A stretch of DNA of 64,000 nt from Fen-1273 sp963837815 (GCA_963837815.1 CAWIOS010000012.1:372001-436000); one strand, 5' to 3'. Shown: positions 18,245 to 27,165, counted from the stretch's first letter. A program made the numbers and translations. Notes: a model not told the origin generated them from the sequence alone.

Positions 18245-19582
18245 TCACTTGTTCACCCAGTACGGTTCGGTCGGGTGCGAGCCGAACACCAGGTTCACCT
18301 CGAACAGCACGGTGTTCACGTTGTTCTGCACCGGAAGGTCGCTCCACCTGTGTTCGAACCCGAGCCGGAGCCGGAGGAACTCGGTGGTGTAGTAGCTTGC
18401 GTATGCCCCCGCCGATCGCGTGACGAGCCTGTCATTCGAAGGCTCCTCCACCCAGTCGTACCGGAGACCGAGATAGAGCCAGTACGAGGTCTGATACTGG
18501 AGGTACCCGTACCATCCGACGGGAGAATTGCTCGACACCGCCGACGCGCTGTCGGTGAACACGTGCCGCCCCGCAAACACCTCCCCGCCGGCGACGAACG
18601 AATGGGATTCTCGCTCCTCGAGCGGCGCCCATTTGTACGTGACATCGGCGCCGTACAGCCGCGTCGTCGCGATCCCGTGTTCCTCGTAGGCGCTCAACCC
18701 GAGGACCAGGAGGTGGACGTTGGACCAGTCCCTCGCAAAATTCAGATGGCCGACGTACGCAGGCTGCGCGCCACCCCGTCCGCCCGAAAGCGCCAGCTCG
18801 CCCGCGCGCACGACGTCGAGGTTCATTTCCAGCGTCGACTGCGGGATCGGATCCGGGACATAGAAATTGACGTCCATCCCCGTGGGGTTGAACCCGGATT
18901 CAAAGAACTCGCCGTGGTCGGTCCCGAGATACCGCGCCACCGCAAGGGGGCGCGTCGTCCACGGGAGGTCGTGCATGTGGATCTTGTTGCTCACGCCGAA
19001 GGGCGCCCTGAACTTTCCGATCTTGACCTTCATCCCCAGGGGCGCGTCTTCCAGTATGGGGATCCGTTTCAGGAGCCCGTAGGCTTCCTCCGCGTCGACG
19101 CCGAAGTCTTTGCCCGCCTGGTTCTCGAGTGAAATCACGGCCACGGCGGATGCATACGGATCCACTGCGCCGAGAAGCTCCATCTCGACGGTCCTCAGGA
19201 ACGGCCTGTTGCTTATCTCGTTGGACGGGTCGGCCTGATCGTACACCTTCTTCGAGTCCCCGCGCGCAGCAAAATTGATAAATGCCGTCATGCCCGGATT
19301 GAACGCCACGGGCGCTGTCGCCCGGGACACCGCGTCGATTTTCGTCTCGAGGTACGTCAGGCGTTTCTCGATGTTTTCTTCGAGCCTGTCGAGCATGTCG
19401 CTCTGTGTCAGGAGGTCGGCCGATCTGAGCGCCTTCAGGCTGTCGAGTTCGTGGTGCAGCCGGGCCACCTCCATCCTCAGATCGTCGATGATCCTGTTCT
19501 TCGCCTGCTCAGACTCCTGGGCCCCGGCGGCGGCGGCGAGCAGGATCGTGCAAAAGAGAAGCGGTATCGTTTTTGACCACAT
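18245..19582 (-). CDS. Outer-membrane porin-like barrel of the metal-uptake operon
   Basis: A 445-residue exported protein. Signal peptide (MWSKTIPLLFCTILLAAAAGAQ), then a coiled-coil stretch around 25-80 (heptads of Leu/Ile with Glu, Arg and Lys), then a beta-barrel ending in alternating aromatic/hydrophobic residues. The plan resembles short coiled-coil plus porin proteins. It lies 23 bases upstream of the metal-binding-protein gene on the same strand, so it probably supplies the outer-membrane passage for the same metal. No TonB box or plug domain was seen, so uptake would be by diffusion. GGGGAGG five bases before the ATG supports the start. Exact family not recognised. Confidence 0.7.
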   Translation of the reverse strand: MWSKTIPLLFCTILLAAAAGAQESEQAKNRIIDDLRMEVARLHHELDSLKALRSADLLTQSDMLDRLEENIEKRLTYLETKIDAVSRATAPVAFNPGMTAFINFAARGDSKKVYDQADPSNEISNRPFLRTVEMELLGAVDPYASAVAVISLENQAGKDFGVDAEEAYGLLKRIPILEDAPLGMKVKIGKFRAPFGVSNKIHMHDLPWTTRPLAVARYLGTDHGEFFESGFNPTGMDVNFYVPDPIPQSTLEMNLDVVRAGELALSGGRGGAQPAYVGHLNFARDWSNVHLLVLGLSAYEEHGIATTRLYGADVTYKWAPLEERESHSFVAGGEVFAGRHVFTDSASAVSSNSPVGWYGYLQYQTSYWLYLGLRYDWVEEPSNDRLVTRSAGAYASYYTTEFLRLRLGFEHRWSDLPVQNNVNTVLFEVNLVFGSHPTEPYWVNK

Positions 19583-19684
19583 GTTTCCTCCCCGATGTGG
19601 GTGACCGGTTCCGGCCGGCCGGCCATGACGCTCAGGCCGGCACGGCCGCGCTCTGCAGACATTACAGCAACAGGGGGACGAGAA

Positions 19685-20014
19685 TTATGCGAAAGGATGA
19701 GGAGGTCCCCGTTTGCAGGGGAAGAGATGACGGGCGGGGACGGTGCACGCCGGGGAGACCGGGGCCGCCAAGCAGGAGATTGTGCGGGTCGGCGAAATCC
19801 GGTACGAAGAGGGGGCCGACGTGCTCCTTTCGACGAGCTGGAGGCAGAGAAGACATATGTGTGACGGATCGGATGGACCGGAGCCGCCCGCCACGTCGGG
19901 GTGCCCCGGGACCAGCGAACCGGACACGGGGAAGCTGGTCCCCGTCAGGCGCCCCCCGTGGTCCGGGTGGAGGGCTTCCATCGCCGGGCCGGTAACAAGG
20001 TAAAGGCATAACAT
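19685..20014 (-). CDS. Possible small Cys/His protein heading the metal-uptake operon
   Basis: Frame of 109 residues from the ATG, or longer if a non-ATG start upstream is used, since hydrophobic codons continue in frame (RALATFAMLCLYLV). It has a hydrophobic N-terminus, a His/Asp stretch (LHPDHGG) and a HICLLC CxxC motif in its middle. The pattern is reminiscent of small DUF2946-like proteins with a His-rich part and CxxC. Its place is between the operon promoter at 20104 and the outer-membrane barrel gene. There is no convincing ribosome site at the ATG. It may be real and metal-linked, or just a GC-rich open frame in the leader. Confidence 0.35.
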   Translation of the reverse strand: MLCLYLVTGPAMEALHPDHGGRLTGTSFPVSGSLVPGHPDVAGGSGPSDPSHICLLCLQLVERSTSAPSSYRISPTRTISCLAAPVSPACTVPARHLFPCKRGPPHPFA

Positions 20015-20103
20015 CGCGAAGGTTGCCAGGGCACGGCAGGTGTGGGTCAGGTGTCTTGCTGAATGTACAATCCGGATGGTAACCCCGCAGGTACTGTGCT
20101 CCT

Positions 20104-20132
20104 AATGTATAGAGGAAACACTTCCCATGCAA
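20104..20132 (-). promoter_or_regulatory. Promoter of the metal-uptake operon
   Basis: Minus strand TTGCAT, 17 bases, TACATT. The spacer holds the imperfect inverted repeat GGAAGTGTTTCC, a possible operator. Its downstream run leads through the small Cys/His frame to the barrel, binding protein and permease genes. The 660-base stretch 19583-20241 contains this, the small frame, and the divergent promoter at 20174, and nothing else I can support. I did not find a recognisable Zur box. Confidence 0.6.
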
Positions 20133-20173
20133 CAAGGTTCAGGGGGGAGTCCGCCGTGACCTCTGTCACTACG

Positions 20174-20202
20174 TTCTGCCCCGCAATTTCACAGTTTATG
20201 AT
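20174..20202 (+). promoter_or_regulatory. Promoter for the pilin-like gene
   Basis: TTCTGC, 17 bases, TATGAT, about 40 bases before the GTG at 20242. Back to back with the metal operon promoter. Confidence 0.45.
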
Positions 20203-20241
20203 CCCCCAACATCGTGACCTACTTCCGAAAGGAATGCGCCC

Positions 20242-20652
20242 GTGGGCCAGCAACAGCTTCTTCTCATCATACTCGGGGTGATCGTGATAGGCATCGCCGT
20301 CGCCGTCGGCATTACAATGTTCGCAGACAGCGCCGCGTCCTCAAACAGGGATGCGGTTGTGGGCGACCTTGAAAACCTGGCCGGAAGCGCCGAGCAGTTC
20401 TTCCGCAGGCCGACGGCAATGGGCGGGGGGGGGAACTCGTTCGACCTGCTGACAACCAGTGCGATCACGCTCCTCACCAACGTGCCATCCAACGCCAACG
20501 GGTCCTACGTCATTGAGACGGCGGGAGCGGGGAGCGGGACGAACTCACTCGTCGTCATCAAGGGGGTCGGGACAGAACTCTTCAACGGGTCCCCCGTCGC
20601 CGCACACGTGTACGTCTACCCGGACCACGACAGCGTCGTCACGATCAACTGA
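20242..20652 (+). CDS. Pilin-like protein with N-terminal hydrophobic helix
   Basis: A 136-residue protein opening MGQQQLLLIILGVIVIGIAV, a long hydrophobic helix right at the N-terminus, then a polar globular part. The residues around RDAVVGDLENLAGSAEQFFRRP resemble the alpha-1 continuation of type IV pilin-like proteins, and GGGGNSF a following loop. I recall this N-terminal pattern as a recurrent hypothetical family in Ignavibacteria and relatives. It lacks the long leader and clear prepilin peptidase Gly-Phe...Glu5 site, so assembly into a pilus is only an inference. The start is GTG with AAGGA upstream. A strong bidirectional hairpin follows. Confidence 0.7.
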   Translation: MGQQQLLLIILGVIVIGIAVAVGITMFADSAASSNRDAVVGDLENLAGSAEQFFRRPTAMGGGGNSFDLLTTSAITLLTNVPSNANGSYVIETAGAGSGTNSLVVIKGVGTELFNGSPVAAHVYVYPDHDSVVTIN

Positions 20653-20675
20653 CCGGGGGGCGGTCAGAGACTTCC

Positions 20676-20726
20676 GGGGGCGCCCGTGCACGTCACCGTG
20701 CAGGTGCGCGCACGGCCCCCTTTTTT
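20676..20726 (+). terminator. Bidirectional terminator hairpin
   Basis: GGGGGC...CGTGC on the left pairs with GCACGGCCCCC on the right, followed by six T. It sits between convergent genes, the pilin-like gene and the LTXXQ-type protein gene. Confidence 0.6.
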
Positions 20727-20753
20727 CCCCGCCGCACCCCCGCCGCCCGCAGG

Positions 20754-21125
20754 TCAGTCGTTGCGCGGGCGCCTCTGGAAGTTCGGCACTCTCTCTTTCT
20801 TCATTTCCTCGTATTTCGCCTTCTGGGAGTCGGTGAGCACGGATTCGATTCTTGAGTCTGCGTCATCCATGACCTTGCGCATTGCCGCCATTCGTGCATC
20901 CCGGTCGTCGCCTGCAGCAGCCATGGCCTCCTGACGCTGCTTGTCGCTTTCCTGGAATATGGCGACGATCTTCCCGACCTGGTCGTCACTGAGAGCGAGA
21001 GAATCCTTGAGCCGGGCGGCGCGCTGCTCGGCCGTCATACGCATGCGCTGCTGCGCCTGCGAAACCGAGACCAATCCGGCCAGGAGCAACACCGCCAGGG
21101 TAAGGAGCGTTACGTGGACTTTCAT
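20754..21125 (-). CDS. Small periplasmic LTXXQ/Spy-like helical protein
   Basis: A 123-residue protein with a signal peptide (LLTLAVLLLAGLVSVSQAQ) followed by an all-helical, charged, Met/Gln-rich body: AARLKDSLALSDDQVGKIV and a second repeat-like SRIESVLTDSQKAKYEEM. Two LxLxxxQ/LTxxQ-type motifs are typical of the CpxP/Spy class of periplasmic chaperones and metal-stress sensors. Function in this organism is inferred from that resemblance only. A purine-rich AGAGAGGG lies ahead of the ATG. It diverges from the large receptor gene at 21311; the gap contains a CCTCCCC/GGGGAGG-type hairpin at about 21184-21199. Confidence 0.65.
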   Translation of the reverse strand: MKVHVTLLTLAVLLLAGLVSVSQAQQRMRMTAEQRAARLKDSLALSDDQVGKIVAIFQESDKQRQEAMAAAGDDRDARMAAMRKVMDDADSRIESVLTDSQKAKYEEMKKERVPNFQRRPRND

Positions 21126-21310
21126 AGGGCAAACCCTCTCTCTTTTGAGTGTGTGGATCGCACTGATCGATGGTTTAGACCCCCTCCCCGGGGGGGAGGT
21201 TTAACATTCTTCCCCGATCCCGGCGAGAGATTCGACCCCGGAAGACTAAACTTAATGCCCGGAAAGATGTCTAACGTGGGCAACCCGACCCACACACCAC
21301 CCGCACAGAC

Positions 21311-24159
21311 ATGAACAGGTTCCAGGCCGCACTCTTTCTCGCCCTCGTCCCCGCAATGGCGAGCAGTCAGACCGCCATCGTAAGCGGGCGGATCGTGGAC
21401 GCGGCGAGGAAGACCCCCCTCAAGGGGGTGCACCTCAAGCTTATGAATGAGAAAGACACGACAGAGGCTTACATCGAGACGACGGACGCCTCCGGCGCGT
21501 TCTCGTTTCTGAACGTCAGCTACCAGAGATGCCGGCTCGAAGTCACAAGCGTCGGGTACGCCCCGCTTGTCATGCCGGTCGGCGTCGACAGGCCGGCGGT
21601 CACGCTCGGTGACATCGCGCTCACGCTGAGGCTGATACCCCTGGGGGAGATCGTCATCCAGAGGGACCCGCCTCCGACAGTGCAGAAAGCCGATACCACG
21701 GAGTTCAATGCACGGGCGTTCAAGACAAACCCTGACGCCACGACGGAGGAGCTTCTTGCAAAGATGCCGGGCATCACGATCGACAACAGCGGGACGGTCA
21801 CCGCGCAGGGGGAGCAGGTCCAGCAAATACTCGTCGACGGGAAGCCTTTTTTCGGCAGTGACCCGACGCTCGCGATCCGCAATCTCCCCGCGGATGCGAT
21901 AGAGAAGATACAGGTCTTTGACAAGATGAGCGACCAGGCCGAGTTCACGGGATTCGACGACGGCCAGGCCCTCAAGACGATCAACATCATTACGCGGGCG
22001 GAAAAGCGGAACAGCGGGTTCGGGAAGCTGACCGGCGGGTACGGCGATGACACCCGGTATCTCACGGGTGGAAACATCAACATATTCAGCGGCGCGACAA
22101 GGATTTCCGGAATCGGGCTCTCCAACAACGTCAACCAGCAAAACTTCTCGACGCAGGACCTTCTCGGCGTCGTCAATTCCTCAAACCAGTTCTCCGGCGC
22201 GTTTGCGGGTGGCGGGGGGCTCGGAAGAGGAGGGGGAGGGGGAGGCGGAGGAGGAGGTTTCGGCGGGGGGGGATTCGGCGGCGGCGGCGGCGGAGGGGGG
22301 GGGGAGGAGGCCAGATCAATAATTTCCTTATCGGACAGCAGAGCGGCATCGCCAGGACGAACTCCATCGGCCTGAATTACAACGATACGTGGATGAAGAA
22401 CCTGGAGGTGAACGGGAGCTATTTCTTCAACCTGATGAACACGCAAAACGACCAGCGGCTGAACCGCCAGTACTTTGCCGCGGGGGATTCCAACAGCGTG
22501 TACGACCAAAGCTCGGATGCGGCCAGCCAGAACTACAACAACAGGGTGGACATGCGCCTCGTCTATACTGCGGACTCCTCCAACTCCGCTATCGATCTGC
22601 CGCGCCTGTACTTCCAGTCGAACACCACGACGAACCTCGTGGCGGCGACAAGCGCACTCCCGTCCTCGCTGATCTCCGACCAGGCTGACAACGCCGCCCA
22701 TACCGCCGGGTACAACCTCTCCAACCACCTGATACTCCGGCACAAGCTTGATCTTCCCGGAAGGACGATCTCGCTCGACATCGGGACCGGGTACAATCAC
22801 AAGGCGGGCTCAAGCACGCTCCAGTCCACCGCCGACGACTTCGAGGGGACGCAGGTGCAAGGTGATACAATCTCCCAGCAGGCGACGCTCTTCAGTAACA
22901 GCTCGTCGCTCTCCACGCGGCTTGTCTATACGGAACCGATAGCGGTCAACAGCCTCCTGCAGCTGACATACTCCCCCTCGTGGACGCGGAACACATCCGA
23001 CAACCGGAAATACCTGTATGACCCGGCGACGGGGGAATATACGGCGCTGGAAGAGAACCTCTCGAACACATATGAAGACTGGTACACGACGAACCGTGCG
23101 GACGTCGGTTACCGTTACAGGGACAAGGGACTGAACTTCATGGCCGACTTCTCGTACCAGATCGCGAGCCTGAAGGGAGATCAGCAATTCCCGACGCCGG
23201 GGTTCACCGACCGGGTCTTCTACGACATCCTCCCTTCGATCACGTTTAACGATGTTATTTCCGACCACACGAACCTCCGGATATTCTACAGGACGTCGAC
23301 GTCGCCGCCGAGCGTCACACAGCTCCAGAGCGTCGTCGACAACAGCAACCCGATCCTTCTCACGGCGGGGAACCCGGATCTGAAGCAGTCATACAGCCAC
23401 AATTTCGTCCTCCGCTACAGCGACGCGCTCCCGGACAAGTCCCGGAGCTTCCTCGCATTTTTCGGCGTCAGCTATACGGGTGACTACGTCGGCAACGAGA
23501 CGATCACGGCCGTGCGCGATACGGTCCTTGCCGGCGGGGTACCGATGACCCGCGGAACGCAGTTGACGCTCCCCGTGAACGTCAACGGGGACTGGAGCGT
23601 GCGGTCATTCCTGACGTATGCGCTCCCGTTCGGGCTGGTCGGGAGCAACCTGAACCTGACATCCGGGTTCACGTATACGAGAACGCCGGGGCTGATACAG
23701 GGGGACATGAGCATCGCCAACAGCTACGCGATGAGCGCCGGGGCGGTCGTCAGCAGCAATATAAGTCCCGAGGTGGACTTCACCCTTTCGTACACGGGGA
23801 ATTACACGATCTCGCGGTATTCACTCCAGGAGCAGTCCAACACCAACTACTTCTACCATACCGCGGGGGTGAGGGTCAATCTTATTTTCCTCGACGGGAT
23901 TGTGCTGCGGAACGACGTGAACAACACGCTCTACACGGGGCTCGCGGGCGGGTACAACCAGGACATCGTGATATGGAATGTCGGGCTCGGGAAGAAATTC
24001 CTCGCGGACCAGAGGGGAGAATTGAGGGTCACGGCAAATGACATACTCAACCAGAACAAGAACGTCAGCAGGTCGATCACCGACTCGTACGTTCAGGATA
24101 CGGAGAACCAGGTGCTCCCCCGGTACTTCCTCCTGACGTTCACGTACACGCTACGGTGA
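21311..24159 (+). CDS. Large outer-membrane receptor-like barrel (frameshifted in a poly-G tract)
   Basis: Product of about 949 residues once a single frameshift is repaired. It has a signal peptide, a carboxypeptidase-regulatory-like Ig domain (VSGRIVDAARKTPLKGV), a plug-like domain (LLAKMPGITIDNSG, ILVDGKPFFGSD and AIEKIQVFDKMSDQAEFTG), a glycine-rich insert and a long beta-barrel ending in an aromatic strand. This is the OMP beta-barrel family 3 / TonB-receptor-like plan common in Bacteroidota. The first frame ends after GGGGEEARSII at 22375; the second resumes as GGQINNFLIGQQSGIART. The junction is a run of ten G (22295-22304); eleven would restore the frame. The downstream half is fully open to 24159 and its stop abuts that of the convergent tag gene with no base between. 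No substrate can be assigned. Confidence 0.82.
22203..22310 (+). repeat. GGN-rich tract encoding polyglycine, with a G10 run
   Basis: About 108 bases of GGN-rich sequence, mostly GGC, GGA and GGG, coding for the polyglycine/Gly-Phe insert of the receptor. It includes homopolymer runs of six to ten G. The G10 at 22295-22304 is the site of the apparent frameshift. Such tracts are prone to slippage in replication and to miscalls in sequencing. Confidence 0.85.
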
Positions 24160-24786
24160 TCAACGGGGACCTTTCCGCGCCGGCCGCGGCCGGACACCAC
24201 GCGCGGAGCAAAGGATCTCTCCGTGGCGAAAGCATCCCACGAGGTGGTCGTTGACGATGCCGGATGCCTGCATGAAAGCGTAACAGATCGTGGACCCGAC
24301 AAACCGGAATCCCCGCTGTTTCAGATCCCGGCTCATCGCGTCCGAAAGGGCGGTCCTGGGGGGAACCTGTTTCATGCTCCTGCGCCTGTGTACGACAGGC
24401 TCCCCCCCGGAGAACCGCCAGATATAGCTGTCGAAGCTGCCGAACTCTTCAGAAACCCGGAGGAACGCTGCGGCATTGGAAATTGTCGATTCTATCTTGA
24501 GCCTGTTCCTGACGATCCCGCCGTCGGCCATCAACGACCGGATTTTTTCCCGGCCGTACACCGCGACGACCGCCGGGTCAAAACCCTCAAACGCGCTCCT
24601 GTACGCTTCCCGTTTCTTCAGGATCGTCGACCACGAGAGGCCGGCCTGCGCCCCCTCGAGCGTGAGAAGCTCGAACAGCCTCCTGTCGTCATGCAGAGGC
24701 ACCCCCCATTCGGTATCGTGGTACCGCAGCATGAGCGGCTCGGTCCCCGCCCAGGCACACCTCGATTGCGCCTCCGGCGAACTCAA
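24160..24786 (-). CDS. tag: DNA-3-methyladenine glycosylase I
   Basis: A 208-residue base-excision repair enzyme that removes 3-methyladenine from alkylated DNA. Family landmarks run from end to end: RCAWAG at the N-terminus, YHDTEWGVP, DDRRLFELLTLEGAQAGLSW, KIESTISNA, FVGSTICYAFMQASGIVNDH and GCF. The zinc site is complete: Cys10, His23, the His of NDH and the Cys of GCF. It has a basic C-terminal tail of about 15 residues (RPRPARKGPR) beyond the family core. The gene may be co-transcribed with the VOC gene 61 bases upstream. Confidence 0.93.
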   Translation of the reverse strand: MSSPEAQSRCAWAGTEPLMLRYHDTEWGVPLHDDRRLFELLTLEGAQAGLSWSTILKKREAYRSAFEGFDPAVVAVYGREKIRSLMADGGIVRNRLKIESTISNAAAFLRVSEEFGSFDSYIWRFSGGEPVVHRRRSMKQVPPRTALSDAMSRDLKQRGFRFVGSTICYAFMQASGIVNDHLVGCFRHGEILCSARGVRPRPARKGPR

Positions 24787-24847
24787 GAGTGATTACCGGA
24801 CGGCGTCGGGCTTTCCCGGACCTCTGCGGATAACCCGAGCGACACTT

Positions 24848-25321
24848 CTACTTCTTTCCTTTGCGCGCTTTTTTCCGCGGCTTGCTTTTCGGTTTCCGGG
24901 CCGCTTTTTTCTTCGGAGCCGCTTTCTTTTTCGCGGCGGCCGGCTTGGGAGGAACCTGCGGGCCTTTGATTATCCCGACAACGTTCCCCTCGGGGTCGGC
25001 GAATTGCGCGAACGTTACCATGTTGGGGATGGTTGTGATAGGCACGACAACGCGGCCGCCGAGCGCCAGGACCCTGTCGAGATGAGATTGCACATCCTCC
25101 ACCTGCACGTAGAACGTGACGCCGGGCTGCGCTCCCTGCGGCGTCTGCCCTATGCCGCCGTTGATCCCCATATTCACGCCGGTGCTTACCATCCCGTAGC
25201 TCATCCCGGTCGACGCATCGGTCGTCGATTCGACGCTCCACCCGAACAGGCTCGTGTAGAACTCGTGCGCGCGTTTGGAATCCCTGGCCATTATCTCAAA
25301 GTGTGTAACCGGTGCCGCCAT
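24848..25321 (-). CDS. VOC-family protein with lysine/alanine-rich C-terminal tail
   Basis: A 157-residue protein. Residues 1-122 form a complete VOC (glyoxalase/bleomycin-resistance fold) module: VTHFEIMARDSKRAHEFY at the start, YGMVSTG, VTFYVQVEDVQ in the centre and FADPEGNVVGIIKG at the end. The last 35 residues are PAAAKKK-type repeats, almost pure Lys, Ala, Arg and Pro, like the tails of bacterial histone H1-like proteins, and should bind nucleic acid or polyphosphate. The VOC part is usually a small-molecule binding or metal-dependent enzyme; the substrate is unknown. AAGGAG six bases before ATG 25321 selects this start over the TTG two codons upstream. Preceded by a near-consensus promoter. 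Confidence 0.85.
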   Translation of the reverse strand: MAAPVTHFEIMARDSKRAHEFYTSLFGWSVESTTDASTGMSYGMVSTGVNMGINGGIGQTPQGAQPGVTFYVQVEDVQSHLDRVLALGGRVVVPITTIPNMVTFAQFADPEGNVVGIIKGPQVPPKPAAAKKKAAPKKKAARKPKSKPRKKARKGKK

Positions 25322-25426
25322 GACCAACTCCTTTCAATGTGTGGGTATTGGGAATTGAAAAGGGAAAGCGTGGAATCACGAAGCACGTTGCATGAGACTG
25401 GGAGCACATTCAGAAAATGACACTCG

Positions 25427-25456
25427 AATATAGCAACGCCAGCTTTCGAATGTCAA
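25427..25456 (-). promoter_or_regulatory. Promoter for the VOC-Lys-tail gene
   Basis: Minus strand TTGACA, 18 bases, TATATT, one of the strongest promoters in the window. The leader of about 100 bases shows nothing else. Confidence 0.75.
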
Positions 25457-25592
25457 GCGTAGGAGCTGCCTCCGTTGGAAATATTACGCACGCGCCCCCC
25501 GGTGATGGCAATTCCCCATCCCGGGAGGCCATCTCTGCGAAAAGGGCAAAAAACGGCAAAAACCGCGGAAAGGAGGGGGATACGTTCCGGAA

Positions 25593-26261
25593 TCACCCCT
25601 GCCAGAAAGCGGTGTCCAGAGCCAGGTCTCTCACGCCATTGACGATAAACTGGATTCCGATGCATATGAGGAGGAACCCCATGATGCGCGACAGGCTGTT
25701 GACGCCGTTGACGCCCAGAACCTTGCGCATCACCCCTGCCCCCCGGAGGACGAGCCATGACACGAGTGCGGTGATCAGAATGGCGAATATTACGCCCGCA
25801 AAAGCGAGAATCTTGTCGATTCCGTGCCGGACGTCGATCGAGGAAGACATCGTGATCACGACCGCCAGGGCGCCGGGTCCGCTCAGGCTCGGCATGGCGA
25901 GCGGGCTGAACGATATATCCAGTTTCTCCTGCGCTTCCTCCCTCCCCTCCCTGGAGATCTGCCCCTCATCCGGGAAGAGCATGCGGAAACCGAGAACCCC
26001 GATCACCAATCCTCCGGCGATACGGATTCCCGGTATCGATATGCCGAATGCGACCATTATAAAATGCCCCCCGACAAGGAACACGACGAGAATGGCGGTC
26101 ATGTATATGCAGGCACGTGTGATCTGGCGGTTCCGCTCCTCCGGGGTCAGGTGCGTGCTTATGCTCAGGAGAAGGACAGCGGTGCTTACAGGATTGACGA
26201 TCGGGAGAAGAGTGACGAGGGAGACGCCCACCCATGATGCAAATTCAGCGAGTGCTTTCAT
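25593..26261 (-). CDS. MarC-family integral membrane protein
   Basis: A 222-residue protein of the MarC/YhcE family, six predicted membrane helices. Typical motifs are VTLLPIVNPVSTAVLLLS near the start, GISIPGIRIAGGLVI, SPLAMPSLSGPGA, and LSRIMGFLLICIGIQFIVNGV near the end. The family has no proven transport role despite its early link to antibiotic resistance. The ATG at 26261 starts the first helix; there is only a weak ribosome site. The gene has its own promoter and diverges from tonB. Confidence 0.88.
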   Translation of the reverse strand: MKALAEFASWVGVSLVTLLPIVNPVSTAVLLLSISTHLTPEERNRQITRACIYMTAILVVFLVGGHFIMVAFGISIPGIRIAGGLVIGVLGFRMLFPDEGQISREGREEAQEKLDISFSPLAMPSLSGPGALAVVITMSSSIDVRHGIDKILAFAGVIFAILITALVSWLVLRGAGVMRKVLGVNGVNSLSRIMGFLLICIGIQFIVNGVRDLALDTAFWQG

Positions 26262-26292
26262 ACGCCGGTCCGGTTGTGATGGATATCCAGGA

Positions 26293-26321
26293 AATATACC
26301 CCGTCTGCAGGCGGTAGTCAA
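26293..26321 (-). promoter_or_regulatory. Promoter for marC-family gene
   Basis: Minus strand TTGACT, 17 bases, TATATT, with a short leader of about 25 bases before the ATG. Confidence 0.7.
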
Positions 26322-26360
26322 TGCGCGGGGGGAACGGGAATCGATGATGCGGATATTGCA

Positions 26361-27104
26361 ATGAACGAGGAGCACGTGGCTCTGGAGAGAGAATCGGAAT
26401 ACGGCTTCTCCGAACTGAAGGCATGGTACGGGCGGTACCTCTCACGGGGACTCGGCATAGCCGTCGCCATCCATCTTCTTACGATCGGTCTCTATTATGC
26501 CGCCGGAATCTTCGGCGGGGACGAGCCCCCCGCAGTCCACGTCAGGCTGCTCCGTTACACCGAGCTGGGCCCCCCTCCATCCATCGCGGGCGAGAACTCA
26601 CCCCCCCCGATTTCGGTCTCCGCGCCGAAGGCGAGACCCGACGCAGGAGTCCCTGTACCTGTCCCGGACCTGGAGGTGAGCCCCGACCAGACGCTCGCGA
26701 CGCAGAATGAGATGAACCAGGGGACGGGAGCGGGGGGTGAAGGGGGAGGAACCGAAGGGGGGACCGGTGTGGCCGGGGACATCAGGATCGCGGACGACGA
26801 ATCCCCCCCCGCCGATTACGTCGCGGTGGAGAAGGAACCTGTCATCGTCAAGAGCGTGGAACCACAATATCCCGAGATGGCGGTCAGGACCGGCCTCGAG
26901 GGAAAGGTGTGGGTGAAGATCTGGGTTGACAGGGACGGAAAACCCAGGGAGGTCGACATACTCCAGAGCGACGCGGAAATTTTCAACGCACCCGCCATCG
27001 AAGCAGCAAAGCAGTTTGTGTTTACCCCCGCGTACATGAACGACGGACCGGTCTCCGTCTGGGTGACATTCCCCTTCAAGTTCGAACTCTCGGGCACGAA
27101 ATAG
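26361..27104 (+). CDS. tonB: Energy transducer TonB
   Basis: A 247-residue TonB. It has a cytoplasmic N-tail of about 27 residues, one membrane anchor (GLGIAVAIHLLTIGLYYAAG), a Pro/Gly-rich periplasmic linker with an unusual GTGAGGEGGGTEGGTG run, and a C-terminal TonB domain with PQYPEMAVRTGLEGKVWVKIWV and GPVSVWVTFPFKFEL. It passes proton-motive energy from an ExbBD complex (not in this window) to outer-membrane receptors such as those at 21311 and 43573. The segment before the anchor lacks the usual long basic stretch. No strong ribosome site or promoter was seen at its start. Confidence 0.87.
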   Translation: MNEEHVALERESEYGFSELKAWYGRYLSRGLGIAVAIHLLTIGLYYAAGIFGGDEPPAVHVRLLRYTELGPPPSIAGENSPPPISVSAPKARPDAGVPVPVPDLEVSPDQTLATQNEMNQGTGAGGEGGGTEGGTGVAGDIRIADDESPPADYVAVEKEPVIVKSVEPQYPEMAVRTGLEGKVWVKIWVDRDGKPREVDILQSDAEIFNAPAIEAAKQFVFTPAYMNDGPVSVWVTFPFKFELSGTK

Positions 27105-27165
27105 GATACGCGCGCGAGCCCACGGTATGAGGCCGTCCCCGCATCCCGCGCGTGCACCACGCCGC

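Noticed and set aside
19573..19995. Plus-strand frame in the gap right of the barrel gene
   Set aside because: Arg/Gly/Pro-rich with no motif; it covers the upstream leader of a minus-strand operon, where the promoter and a better candidate frame lie.
21184..21199. CCTCCCC/GGGGAGG hairpin between the LTXXQ protein and the receptor gene
   Set aside because: A real inverted repeat, but it lies in a divergent promoter region and is built from one G-run facing one C-run, which recur often in this genome; not enough to call a regulatory site.
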